From positions 710,049 through 774,048 of the forward strand of contig NZ_GL397071.1 of NCBI RefSeq assembly GCF_000146345.1: a DNA stretch of 64,000 nt, given 5' to 3'. Positions 16,115 through 24,446 of this stretch are shown piece by piece; the first letter of the stretch is position 1; each line of letters opens with the position of its first letter. The notes under the pieces were generated by a model. That model worked only from the letters and a program-made list of their open reading frames with translations, was not told the DNA's origin and made no database searches. The DNA is from Peptoniphilus duerdenii ATCC BAA-1640. Its GTDB lineage: Bacteria; Bacillota; Clostridia; Tissierellales; Peptoniphilaceae. Made by a program: the position numbers and the translations under genes.

Positions 16115-18049
16115 ATGAAGAATAAAACGAAATTTATATTGTCGATGTTACTTATTTTTTCGATGCTAGTAGTGACATCTTGTTCTACCATGGCAAAAGT
16201 TAGTAAGACCTCTAAGAATATAAATAAAAATCCGAAGTCAGAGGAGGAATACATACTAAAAGCCAAAGAGATTTTTGAAATTTCAGATGACTATACAGAA
16301 CTTGATATAGAAACTTCTGACAATAAAGACAGGAGCGAAAAGTACCGCTTCCATTGGTCAAGAGAAGATGGCGATGACGGAATAAATGTCTCCATGGACA
16401 AGGAAGGTAATATTTTAAATTACAATCACTATGCCAATAGAGATAATAAGATAAAGGACCATGTGAGTAGGGAAGCCATAGAAAAGGCGGCTCTTAAATA
16501 CTTAGAAAAGATAGATAAAAATCTTGTGGGAAGTCACAAAGTGATAAGCGTTGACTACGATAAGTATGAAAATACTGCTTCAGTTACATTTAGAAGGTAT
16601 GTAGGTGATGTGCCGGTTATAGGAACAAACCTTGTAATTCAAATAGATTTATCCGACATGAGTCTAGCCTACTACGATTCTGGTTTATATTACTTGGTAA
16701 AAGATAAAACTGTAAGTAAAGATGCAAAACTAATTGGACTTGATCCAGCAAAAGAAAAGATTGAAAAGATAAATCCTATAATTCTTGCATATATGTCAAA
16801 CAGATATGGAGAAGACAATACTGCAAAATTATATTACTTGCCTAAGAATGAGAAGTATATAGACGCTGTAGGTGGAGAAGCCGTTGACTTTAACGACAGT
16901 GGAATCTACTACAGAGAAGGTGACATGAAAACTGAAGAAGCCAAAGATTCAGCAGGCTTAACCGAAATGGAAAAGAAATCTGTAAAAGAGTTCCAAGGTC
17001 TTATGAAGAAGGAAGATCTTAGAAAACTCGTAGGTGATCTTATTCCAAAAGATTCTAAAATCGAAAGAGAAAGAATAACAAAAGGGGACAGGTACGAATA
17101 TAGTTTCGAAGCGAGAAGAAAGGATAGATCAGCCTACTTCTCACTAGATGCAAAAGATGGAACCTTGACAAATTTCAATGACATCAGAGATGCAAAAGAA
17201 AAACCAGCCCCAAAAGCGGAAGAAGCTATAAAGATCGCAATGGCGTTTAAAGACAAGTATGCAAAGAAACTTGTAGATTTTGATTACAAAGATCCAAACA
17301 TCTATTCAGACACTTACTGCACAAGAATAATTTATAGCCAACTTAAAGATGAAGTGCCGGTAGTAAACTATGGAGTAATTGTAGAACTTAACAATGATAA
17401 TAAGAAGGTAAGTGCATTTAGTCTCAGGGAATACACTGAAAAGTTTGAAGACAAAGACGGAATAAAATCCCTTGACGAAGCTAAGAAAATCTATTTCGAT
17501 GAAGATAATTTCAAACTTCTATACATGGTAAAGGACAATAAATTAAAACCTGTTTACGGATATGAAGATTTGACTCCAATAGGTGCGAGAACATTAAATA
17601 AATATTCAGATTTAGGTGAATTTATAAATCTAGAAAAATCAAAATATAAAACTGACCTTGAAAGACTTTTGGAATACAAAATTGGATTTATGGAAGATAA
17701 AGATGTCCTTGACGCTGCAACGGTAAAAGACCTTGCAGACATAGTAGAAGACGGGGTGAAACTTCTTGACCAATATGGGTACAGAAGTAATAATCCATTT
17801 AAAGATTTAAAAATGGATAAGAAATTAGATCGTCTCGACGCAATTAAAATCATCTTTAAGCTAAGGGGAGTTAACCTAGAAGGACTTGACTCAAAAGTAT
17901 TTAAAGATATAGACGGACTAAAGGGAGAAGACTTAGTAAACTTCCAAATGGCTAGAAGCTACGGACTAACTTCAGAAAACTCCACCCATACAAATATAAA
18001 TGTGGATGAACTTCTAAGCATCTACTACAGATCATTGAATATAAGATAA
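16115..18049 (+). CDS. YcdB/YcdC-like repeat lipoprotein with SLH-like C-terminus
   Basis: A 644-residue lipoprotein: a signal peptide with a VVTSC lipobox puts the lipidated Cys at residue 23. The middle holds two long segments of alternating strands and helices resembling YcdB/YcdC repeats (PepSY-like propeptide folds; for example VPVIGTNLVIQIDL and VPVVNYGVIVELN as paired copies). The last 100 residues look like a diverged S-layer-homology module (NPFKDLKMDKKLDRLDAIKI, then FKDIDG). It therefore probably sits on the outer face of the membrane near the wall; a role in protease control or cortex/wall processing is only inferred from YcdB relatives. Start: ATG 16115 with AAAGGAGG eight bases upstream; the ATG at 16094 lies before that site. 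Confidence 0.72.
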   Translation: MKNKTKFILSMLLIFSMLVVTSCSTMAKVSKTSKNINKNPKSEEEYILKAKEIFEISDDYTELDIETSDNKDRSEKYRFHWSREDGDDGINVSMDKEGNILNYNHYANRDNKIKDHVSREAIEKAALKYLEKIDKNLVGSHKVISVDYDKYENTASVTFRRYVGDVPVIGTNLVIQIDLSDMSLAYYDSGLYYLVKDKTVSKDAKLIGLDPAKEKIEKINPIILAYMSNRYGEDNTAKLYYLPKNEKYIDAVGGEAVDFNDSGIYYREGDMKTEEAKDSAGLTEMEKKSVKEFQGLMKKEDLRKLVGDLIPKDSKIERERITKGDRYEYSFEARRKDRSAYFSLDAKDGTLTNFNDIRDAKEKPAPKAEEAIKIAMAFKDKYAKKLVDFDYKDPNIYSDTYCTRIIYSQLKDEVPVVNYGVIVELNNDNKKVSAFSLREYTEKFEDKDGIKSLDEAKKIYFDEDNFKLLYMVKDNKLKPVYGYEDLTPIGARTLNKYSDLGEFINLEKSKYKTDLERLLEYKIGFMEDKDVLDAATVKDLADIVEDGVKLLDQYGYRSNNPFKDLKMDKKLDRLDAIKIIFKLRGVNLEGLDSKVFKDIDGLKGEDLVNFQMARSYGLTSENSTHTNINVDELLSIYYRSLNIR

Positions 18050-18053
18050 ATTT

Positions 18054-18079
18054 CCCCGGTTAACCGGGGATTTATTTTT
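18054..18079 (+). terminator. Terminator after the YcdB-like gene
   Basis: The perfect palindrome CCCCGGTTAACCGGGG (18054-18069) followed by ATTTATTTTT. Confidence 0.85.
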
Positions 18080-18080
18080 A

Positions 18081-18110
18081 CAAAAAAAAGAGCTTCGTAG
18101 TGAAGCTCTT
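18081..18110 (-). terminator. Terminator after the aldehyde dehydrogenase gene
   Basis: AAGAGCTTC / GAAGCTCTT stem with a five-base loop; on the minus strand it is followed by eight T. Confidence 0.88.
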
Positions 18111-18123
18111 TTCATATAGGAGA

Positions 18124-19608
18124 TTAATAAAGTCCAGATGGTTTTCCATCGGTCTTAATTATTATATTTTTGAATTGTGAATATGCATCGAGAATCATCT
18201 TGTGAGTTTCTCTACCGATACCAGATTTTTTGTAACCACCGAATGGAGCCCCTTCAGGGATGGCATTGTAAGTGTTGATCCAAACTCTACCAGTTTCAAG
18301 TGAGTTTGCAACGTTTAAAGCCTTGTTTATATCTTTTGTGAACACTCCGCCACCAAGACCGTATTCAGATTCATTTGCCATTCTGATTACATCTGCTTCA
18401 TCTTTGAATTTGATAACTACTGCAACTGGTCCGAAGATTTCTTCTCTAGCAACAGTCATTTCGTTGGTAACTTCTGTAATTAAAGTAGGTTCTATAAATA
18501 CTCCGTCCTTTAACTCTTTGTCTGCGTGTTTCTTACCACCGATAGCAATCTTAGCGCCTTCTCTAACTGCAACATCAATATATCCCAAAACTTTATTTTG
18601 TTGTCCTGGAGATATTTGTGCACCCATTTGAGTTTCTGGATCCCATGGAAGTCCAACCTTTACGCTCTTGAATTTTTCAACGGCGCGTTTTACAAATTCA
18701 TCATAGATTCCTTCTTGAACGAAGACTCTTGATCCTGCGCAGCAAACTTGTCCTTGGTTAAATAAAATTCCAAGTAGAAGTCCGTCCATAGCCACGTCCA
18801 TATCGCAATCGTCAAAGAAAATATTTGCAGATTTTCCGCCTAGTTCAAGGGTAGCTGGGATAAGTTTATCAGCAGCAGCCTTTGCAACTTCATATCCGAT
18901 TTCGGTAGAACCTGTAAATGCGAGTTTGGATAGTCTATCGTTTTGAAGTAGGTATTCGCCAGATTTTGAACCTGATCCAGTGATAAGATTTATAACTCCC
19001 TTTGGAACTACATTTTCAATAAGCTTCATAAGTTCAAGAAGTGAAAGTGAAGTAGTTGAAGATGGTTTTATAACTATTGCATCACCGGCAGCAAGTGCAG
19101 GAGCAAGTTTCCAAGCAGCCATTAAAAATGGGAAGTTCCAAGGAATAACTTGACCAACTACACCGATAGGTTCTCTTATAACTAGAGAAATATTGTGAGC
19201 GTCAAATTTATTTAGAGTTCCTTCGTCAGCAAGGATAACTCCAGCGAAATATCTAAAATGATCAGCAGCTAGAGGAATGTCCACGTTCAAAGTTTCTCTA
19301 ATAGGTTTACCATTGTCCATGGTTTCTACCATTGCAAGATGTTCTTTATTTGCATCGATAATATCAGCAATCTCATTTAAAATTTTAGCTCTTTCTTTAG
19401 GAGTTGTGTGTCTATAAGATTCAAAAGCTTTCCATGCTGCATCGACAGCCTTATCTACATCGGCTCTTGTAGCTTCAGAAATCTCAGCTAAAAGAGATCC
19501 GTCGGCAGGAGAAAAACTATTAAGGGTTTCTTTGTCTTCAGCTTCTACCCATTCTCCGCCTATAAAAAGTTTGTACATTTTATCTAAATTTAATTCAGGT
19601 TTTTTCAT
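18124..19608 (-). CDS. NAD(P)-dependent aldehyde dehydrogenase
   Basis: A 494-residue member of the aldehyde dehydrogenase superfamily that oxidises an aldehyde to the acid with NAD(P)+. Catalytic signatures are present: Glu in LELGGKSANI (near residue 256) and the nucleophile in GQVCCAGSR (Cys 289/290), plus PWNFPFLMAAWK and EIFGPV. The motif set and length fit the acetaldehyde/betaine-aldehyde group (AldB, ExaC or BetB-like); the exact aldehyde cannot be named. A GGAGGG site precedes the ATG. It is a single gene with its own promoter and terminator. Confidence 0.93.
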   Translation of the reverse strand: MKKPELNLDKMYKLFIGGEWVEAEDKETLNSFSPADGSLLAEISEATRADVDKAVDAAWKAFESYRHTTPKERAKILNEIADIIDANKEHLAMVETMDNGKPIRETLNVDIPLAADHFRYFAGVILADEGTLNKFDAHNISLVIREPIGVVGQVIPWNFPFLMAAWKLAPALAAGDAIVIKPSSTTSLSLLELMKLIENVVPKGVINLITGSGSKSGEYLLQNDRLSKLAFTGSTEIGYEVAKAAADKLIPATLELGGKSANIFFDDCDMDVAMDGLLLGILFNQGQVCCAGSRVFVQEGIYDEFVKRAVEKFKSVKVGLPWDPETQMGAQISPGQQNKVLGYIDVAVREGAKIAIGGKKHADKELKDGVFIEPTLITEVTNEMTVAREEIFGPVAVVIKFKDEADVIRMANESEYGLGGGVFTKDINKALNVANSLETGRVWINTYNAIPEGAPFGGYKKSGIGRETHKMILDAYSQFKNIIIKTDGKPSGLY

Positions 19609-19642
19609 TAAAATCCCTCCTAATTAATTATTTTGTATTTTA

Positions 19643-19670
19643 ATTATACCCTGGAAAAAATTTTAAACAA
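19643..19670 (-). promoter_or_regulatory. Aldehyde dehydrogenase promoter
   Basis: Minus-strand TTGTTT (19665-19670), 16 bases, TATAAT (19643-19648). It lies 35 bases upstream of the start codon. Confidence 0.65.
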
Positions 19671-19758
19671 CATAAATAATAATAGTTATCATTTTAACGA
19701 ATGAAACTTTTGTGATAACATCACATTTATAAAGAAAAAAAGAGAATAAATTTAAAAG

Positions 19759-19787
19759 TTGGAAGTTTTAGCTTATAAGTGTATAAT
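19759..19787 (+). promoter_or_regulatory. murI promoter
   Basis: TTGGAA (19759-19764), 17 bases, TATAAT (19782-19787), followed by a short leader to the ATG at 19804. Confidence 0.7.
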
Positions 19788-19803
19788 TTAACTAGGTGAT
19801 ACA

Positions 19804-20607
19804 ATGGCTAAAATTGGAATATTTGACTCCGGAGTCGGTGGAGTGAGTGTGCTCAAGGAACTTTTAAAAGTTCTTCCAGATGAAGAGTACATATACTACT
19901 GCGACCAGAAGAATCTTCCCTACGGAGAGAAGACTCCCGGTGAAATCAGAAATTTAACGAAGACATCTTTTAATTTTATAGATAGACAGAATGTGGATAT
20001 GGTTGTCATAGCTTGCAACACGGCAACGGCAAACGCAGAGAGGTATCTAAAGGCAATCTTTGGATTTCCAATCTTTGGAATAATTAGATCTGGCATTTCA
20101 GAAATAGTAAAGGCGACTAAAAATAACAAAATACTCATAATCGCAACCGAATCCACTGTGGAAAATGGAATCTACCAAGAGAAGATTAAGTCCTTGGTGC
20201 CAAACGCAGACGTAAGGGCAAAAGGTTGTAGCAACTTGGTAAGAGCAGTAGAAGATGGACATATAGACGACGAACTTGCGGTGCAGGTGGTGAAAGAATA
20301 TTTAGAAGAGTATAGAGATTTTGAATTCGATACCCTTGTTTTAGGATGCACCCACTTTCCATTGGCAAGACCTGCCATAGAAAAAGTCCTTGAAGAAATG
20401 GACAAGGAAGTGACCATAGTCGACCCGGCAAAATCTCTTGCTGAGACTGTAAGTGAATTCTTGCAGGATAGAGATTTTGAAAATAAGAGAAGTGGAATTA
20501 AACTTTACACATCTCACAGCTCAAATGATCTATCGAAGATGGTAAAAAGTATTTTAAATATGGATTGTAATGAGGAGGAAATAAATGAAGAAGATTATAA
20601 AGATTGA
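19804..20607 (+). CDS. murI: Glutamate racemase
   Basis: A cofactor-independent racemase that makes D-glutamate for peptidoglycan. At 267 residues it has normal length. The phosphate-loop GIFDSGVGG is at residues 5-13, and the two catalytic cysteines lie in ACNTATA (about residue 73) and GCTHFPLA (about 181). AGGTGA precedes the ATG. The 3' end overlaps the start of a metal-binding protein by 23 bases in another frame. Confidence 0.96.
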   Translation: MAKIGIFDSGVGGVSVLKELLKVLPDEEYIYYCDQKNLPYGEKTPGEIRNLTKTSFNFIDRQNVDMVVIACNTATANAERYLKAIFGFPIFGIIRSGISEIVKATKNNKILIIATESTVENGIYQEKIKSLVPNADVRAKGCSNLVRAVEDGHIDDELAVQVVKEYLEEYRDFEFDTLVLGCTHFPLARPAIEKVLEEMDKEVTIVDPAKSLAETVSEFLQDRDFENKRSGIKLYTSHSSNDLSKMVKSILNMDCNEEEINEEDYKD

Positions 20608-20791
20608 AGGAATGAAATGTGAAAACTGTAGCGCCCATGTAAAAGAAGCTCTAGAAGCATTGGATTCAAACTTGGACGTGAAGATTTCTTTATTTAGAAA
20701 GCAAGCTACCGTTGAAGGCGAAAACCTAAACGATGAAGCCCTTAAGGAAGCAGTAGAAAAAGCCGGATACAAAGTACTAGGAATAAATTAA
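20585..20791 (+). CDS. Heavy-metal-associated (CopZ-like) protein
   Basis: A 68-residue single HMA domain. The metal site GMKCENC has Cys 12 and Cys 15, and the alternating strand/helix pattern is complete to KAGYKVLG. Such proteins carry Cu(I) or a similar ion to an ATPase or regulator in the cytoplasm. No copper ATPase or CsoR is nearby. The start codon lies inside the end of murI with GAGGAGG six bases upstream, so the two are co-transcribed. Confidence 0.9.
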   Translation: MKKIIKIEGMKCENCSAHVKEALEALDSNLDVKISLFRKQATVEGENLNDEALKEAVEKAGYKVLGIN

Positions 20792-20793
20792 TA

Positions 20794-20818
20794 AAGGTTC
20801 ACCCAGTGAGCCTTTTTT
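20794..20818 (+). terminator. Terminator after the murI unit
   Basis: AAGGTTCAC / GTGAGCCTT stem (one G-U), three-base loop, followed by a T run. Confidence 0.88.
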
Positions 20819-20831
20819 ATTTGGAGGATCG

Positions 20832-21848
20832 ATGTTAGAGAAGTATAGAAATAGATTTAGTAAGCACAATTACAAAGTTTTAAACGAACTCATAGATTCA
20901 ATAAAAGAAGGGGACTACATAGTTACCGATTGCGACAATTCCTATGTCATGCACGATACAGAAGAAAATCTATTCTTCTACCAACTAGTGAGTTTAAAAT
21001 ACAAAATGACACCAGAAGAATTTAGAGAAGTTCTATTTAAAGATTTGCCAGATGATGAAAGAATAGTGGATGAAGCTAAATTTGCAGCAGATTTAGCAGC
21101 CACATATTTCAAAGAATTAGTAGCAGATGATGAGTTTGAAGAAAACCCACACTACGTAGAATTTATAGAGCTCATGTGCTACCTATATTTGGAGCTTAGC
21201 TACTACGACAGAAAAAAGACTGTTGGATTTAGAATACTCTACCTATTTAAAAACTTCACAGAAGAAGAACTAAGAGAGATGGTGGGAGAAATGTATGACT
21301 ACACGAGATCAATTTCTTTTCAAAGATTGGAATTTAACTTCGAAGGCAAGTACAAACTACATTCCTACATCGATGTTGGAGTTGGCAAGTTTGAAGAAGT
21401 AGAAGCACTTGTAAAAGATATCAAATCTAAGGGTGCCAAAGCATATGTATGCACAGCATCATCAAGAATCGTAGTGGATGAATTTATGAATAGATGCTCC
21501 AAAGGACTATTTGATGGAGTAGTAGGCCTTGAACTTGTAGAAAGAAACGGAGTGCTACAAGCAGAAGGAGACGAAGAAAAACTGTTGACCATGGGCAAAG
21601 GTAAAGGGGAATATCTTGAAATTTTAAAAGGAAGATATAATCGCCCTGCAATGCTCTATATAGGCGACTCAGACGGAGACTACTACGCCTTGACAAACGA
21701 CGGATTAAAATACGGACTTATAATAAATAGAAACACTTCTGGAAAGATCGAAACCCTAAAAGAAATGGCGAGGAAAAAAGAATTCGAAAACACTATCTAT
21801 CTCTTACAGAAAAGGGACGAAGAAAAAGGAATACTAGTTTCAGAATAA
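20832..21848 (+). CDS. HAD-superfamily phosphatase
   Basis: A 338-residue cytoplasmic haloacid-dehalogenase-fold hydrolase. Motif I is VTDCDNS (nucleophile Asp near residue 35), motif II CTASSRI near 202, and motif IV YIGDSDGDYYAL near 280. A helical cap of about 120 residues lies between motifs I and II, as in the HAD-IB/phosphoserine-phosphatase-like group. The substrate is unknown. GGAGG precedes the ATG. It may be read partly from the murI promoter through the preceding terminator, but otherwise stands alone. Confidence 0.82.
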   Translation: MLEKYRNRFSKHNYKVLNELIDSIKEGDYIVTDCDNSYVMHDTEENLFFYQLVSLKYKMTPEEFREVLFKDLPDDERIVDEAKFAADLAATYFKELVADDEFEENPHYVEFIELMCYLYLELSYYDRKKTVGFRILYLFKNFTEEELREMVGEMYDYTRSISFQRLEFNFEGKYKLHSYIDVGVGKFEEVEALVKDIKSKGAKAYVCTASSRIVVDEFMNRCSKGLFDGVVGLELVERNGVLQAEGDEEKLLTMGKGKGEYLEILKGRYNRPAMLYIGDSDGDYYALTNDGLKYGLIINRNTSGKIETLKEMARKKEFENTIYLLQKRDEEKGILVSE

Positions 21849-21863
21849 AATTTAAAGGATAAA

Positions 21864-21892
21864 TATCCCCTAGATCTCTAGGGGATACTTTT
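21864..21892 (+). terminator. Terminator after the HAD gene
   Basis: The perfect inverted repeat TATCCCCTAGA / TCTAGGGGATA (21864-21887) followed by CTTTT. Confidence 0.85.
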
Positions 21893-21993
21893 GTTAACGC
21901 TGGTCTTTCTGTAGCGAACTCACTCCCAACTACGATTCACTACGTAGCGGAAGCAACCTGCTTCCATAAACCTATACACTACATTATCTTTCC

Positions 21994-22073
21994 TCAGGCG
22001 TAGCCGTGAAAAAATATAGATTCCATTTTATCTCTGTAGCGGAAATCTAGGTTCCACAGCCGAAGGCGTGAAG
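21994..22073 (+). repeat. Intergenic repeat type 2, copy 2
   Basis: Collinear with 104-183: TCAGGCG-AGCCGT at the start, GTAGC at offset 42, TTCCACAGCCGA at offset 58. The gene-free stretch 21893-22395 holds this copy and three copies of repeat type 1; no open frame in it looks coding. Confidence 0.55.
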
Positions 22074-22124
22074 TCTTTAAACATATCCATGATTATCACC
22101 TATCGAGCGACACTCTAAACAACT

Positions 22125-22169
22125 AGTCATCCTGAGCGAAGACGGAAACGCCGTCGAAGTCGAAGGATC
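22125..22169 (+). repeat. Structured intergenic repeat type 1, copy A
   Basis: Short form: GTCATCCTGAGCGA, an inner hairpin GACGG/CCGTC, then AGTCGAAGGATC. ATCC and GGAT form the outer stem, where the other copies have ACCC and GGGT. The short form, minus its inner hairpin, resembles a CCTGAGCGAAGTCGAAGG element that I recall from intergenic regions of many bacteria. Confidence 0.8.
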
Positions 22170-22188
22170 TGATCCATATTTATCCTAG

Positions 22189-22260
22189 TCATCAATACAT
22201 GACCTCACCATGGTTATACCCATTCGACTCGGAAATAAATTTCCTCGCTCAGGGTGACTG
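22189..22260 (-). repeat. Structured intergenic repeat type 1, copy B
   Basis: Long form in reverse orientation. TACATGACCTCA then GGTTATACCCATTCGACT, inner hairpin GGAAA/TTTCC, then CGCTCAGGGTGACTG. The left arm matches copy D over about 30 bases (CATCA-TACATGACCTCA). Confidence 0.82.
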
Positions 22261-22291
22261 TCTTCCTCTGGAACATTTATAGAGAATACTT

Positions 22292-22365
22292 TCCCAACTA
22301 CAGTCACCCTGAGCGAAAGAGCCGAAGGCTCTGAAGTCGAACGGGTATAACTTCTGAAGGTCAAG
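22292..22365 (+). repeat. Structured intergenic repeat type 1, copy C
   Basis: Long form: CCCAACTACAGTCACCCTGA, GCGA, inner hairpin AGAGCC/GGCTCT, AGTCGAACGGGTATAAC, then CTTCTGAAGG. It is nearly identical to copy E outside the hairpin. Confidence 0.85.
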
Positions 22366-22395
22366 TCTATCCAACTGCACTATTTCAAAATAAAA

Positions 22396-23658
22396 TTATT
22401 CAAATTTAAAACCGTAAAAAACAATATTTCTATCAATCTTATCAAGAGGATTTGCCTCGATATACCTATCTGAAGCCAGTGACCACTTGAATCCATCTGG
22501 CAAAGTAGGAATATTTACAAGGTCCAAGTATCCATTTGAATTTGAAGGTATTTCAACTCTTCTAGAATTTCCAAACTCATCTGGGAATACAAAGGCGGCA
22601 GTGAACTCTGAATTGGAACTAGAACTAGAATTAGAATTTGAAATCCCATAGAAATCTTGATTCTTTTCAAAACCATCTTCAAAATTTGCGTAGTCCTCAC
22701 CCTTTCTATCGGTGAACCAACCAGCGTAACCCATAGGTAAAATAGGAATAGAATTTAAATCTAGACTCTTTCCCTTTGGAATCTCAAACTTCGCCACTAG
22801 TTTTCTCTTATTCTTATCGACAGTATAGAAGGATAATTTTACAAAATTTCCTTTGAACTTCGCATAGAGTGTGGTGTCCTCATCGAAACCTTTATTTAAA
22901 TCAGCCTTTTTAGTCCTTTCCTTGTCCAAGTAATATCCATCAAAAGTATATCCATCACTCAAATTAAAGTTTGTAGAATCCTCAAACTTTTTATTTTTTT
23001 GCACTTTAATATTATTTACAACGCTGTCTTCTCTGCTATCAAGCTTCGCCATAATCGTAATGTAGATAAAATCCTTGGTAGCTTCACCTAGATTTTTATC
23101 CGCATTATAAAACATTGCAGCTGCTTCTCCACGAGTAATAAGACCTAGAGGTTTGAAACTTCCATCGGGATATCCAGAAATTATTTTTCTATCAACGAGG
23201 AATGAAACCTCAGATTTATTCACAATACTTATATTATCAATAAAACCCAGCTTGTTTTGAGAATATCCAGAATATATGCTTGCAATAATTCTAGAAGCCT
23301 CATCTCTAGTTATAAATTTATTTGGAGAAATTATGAGGTTTGAATCTTTTATGTAACCAGCCTTCACCCCGCGACAAACTTCGGAATAGAACCAATCGGA
23401 CTTCTTCATATCTTTGAAGTGAATGTGGTCAAAAGTATTATATTTTGCAAAGTGATTTACGATTGTGTAGAATTCTGCGTTAGTTATATTTGCATCAGGC
23501 TTAAAAGTCCCGTTTGGATAACCTTTGATAAGTTCATTTTTAGAAGCCCAAGACACAAAAGGTTTCGCCCAGTGGGAATTAACATCCGCAAAAGCAAAAA
23601 TATTTTTAGGTATGAAGATGATAATTAAAACAGAAATAAATAATAAAAACTTTTTCAT
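22396..23658 (-). CDS. S-layer-homology surface protein with InlB-like repeats
   Basis: A 420-residue exported protein with a signal peptide ending near residue 22. Three S-layer-homology modules follow (about 23-70, 78-125 and 135-180), with typical pieces such as HWAKPFVSWA, KGYPNGTFKPDANITNAEF and SGYPDGSFKPLGLITRGEA. They anchor proteins to pyruvylated wall polymers. Residues about 230-420 hold three repeats of the Listeria/Bacteroides InlB-like type (GYTFDGYYLD, LYAKF). A serine/asparagine-rich spacer lies near 345-352. The role is presumably adhesion or surface structure. GGAGG precedes the ATG. No neighbour belongs obviously to the same unit. Confidence 0.85.
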   Translation of the reverse strand: MKKFLLFISVLIIIFIPKNIFAFADVNSHWAKPFVSWASKNELIKGYPNGTFKPDANITNAEFYTIVNHFAKYNTFDHIHFKDMKKSDWFYSEVCRGVKAGYIKDSNLIISPNKFITRDEASRIIASIYSGYSQNKLGFIDNISIVNKSEVSFLVDRKIISGYPDGSFKPLGLITRGEAAAMFYNADKNLGEATKDFIYITIMAKLDSREDSVVNNIKVQKNKKFEDSTNFNLSDGYTFDGYYLDKERTKKADLNKGFDEDTTLYAKFKGNFVKLSFYTVDKNKRKLVAKFEIPKGKSLDLNSIPILPMGYAGWFTDRKGEDYANFEDGFEKNQDFYGISNSNSSSSSNSEFTAAFVFPDEFGNSRRVEIPSNSNGYLDLVNIPTLPDGFKWSLASDRYIEANPLDKIDRNIVFYGFKFE

Positions 23659-23789
23659 AAAATCCTCCTTAATTATATTTTAACATAGTATATTTGGAAA
23701 AGTGTTTGAAAATCCAAGAAGTGTTATTAAAGTACTAGAAAAATTTTAAGTATTAAACTAGGAAAACATTTTATAGAGCTTTGAGTATG

Positions 23790-23818
23790 TTGACATAAAG
23801 AATAAGATGGGTTATTCT
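23790..23818 (+). promoter_or_regulatory. Strong promoter just upstream of the IS30 remnant
   Basis: TTGACA (23790-23795), 17 bases, TATTCT (23813-23818). It points toward the decayed IS30 element and, beyond it, the operon at 24447. The element begins about eight bases after the -10 box. Confidence 0.7.
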
Positions 23819-23825
23819 ATGGTAA

Positions 23826-24412
<587 letters not shown>

Positions 24413-24446
24413 TTATAATATTAAATATTTATAGGGGATGATTTAA

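Noticed and set aside
22125-22365. Possible CRISPR array
   Set aside because: Copies are in both orientations, unevenly spaced, and differ inside the hairpin; no cas gene is present.
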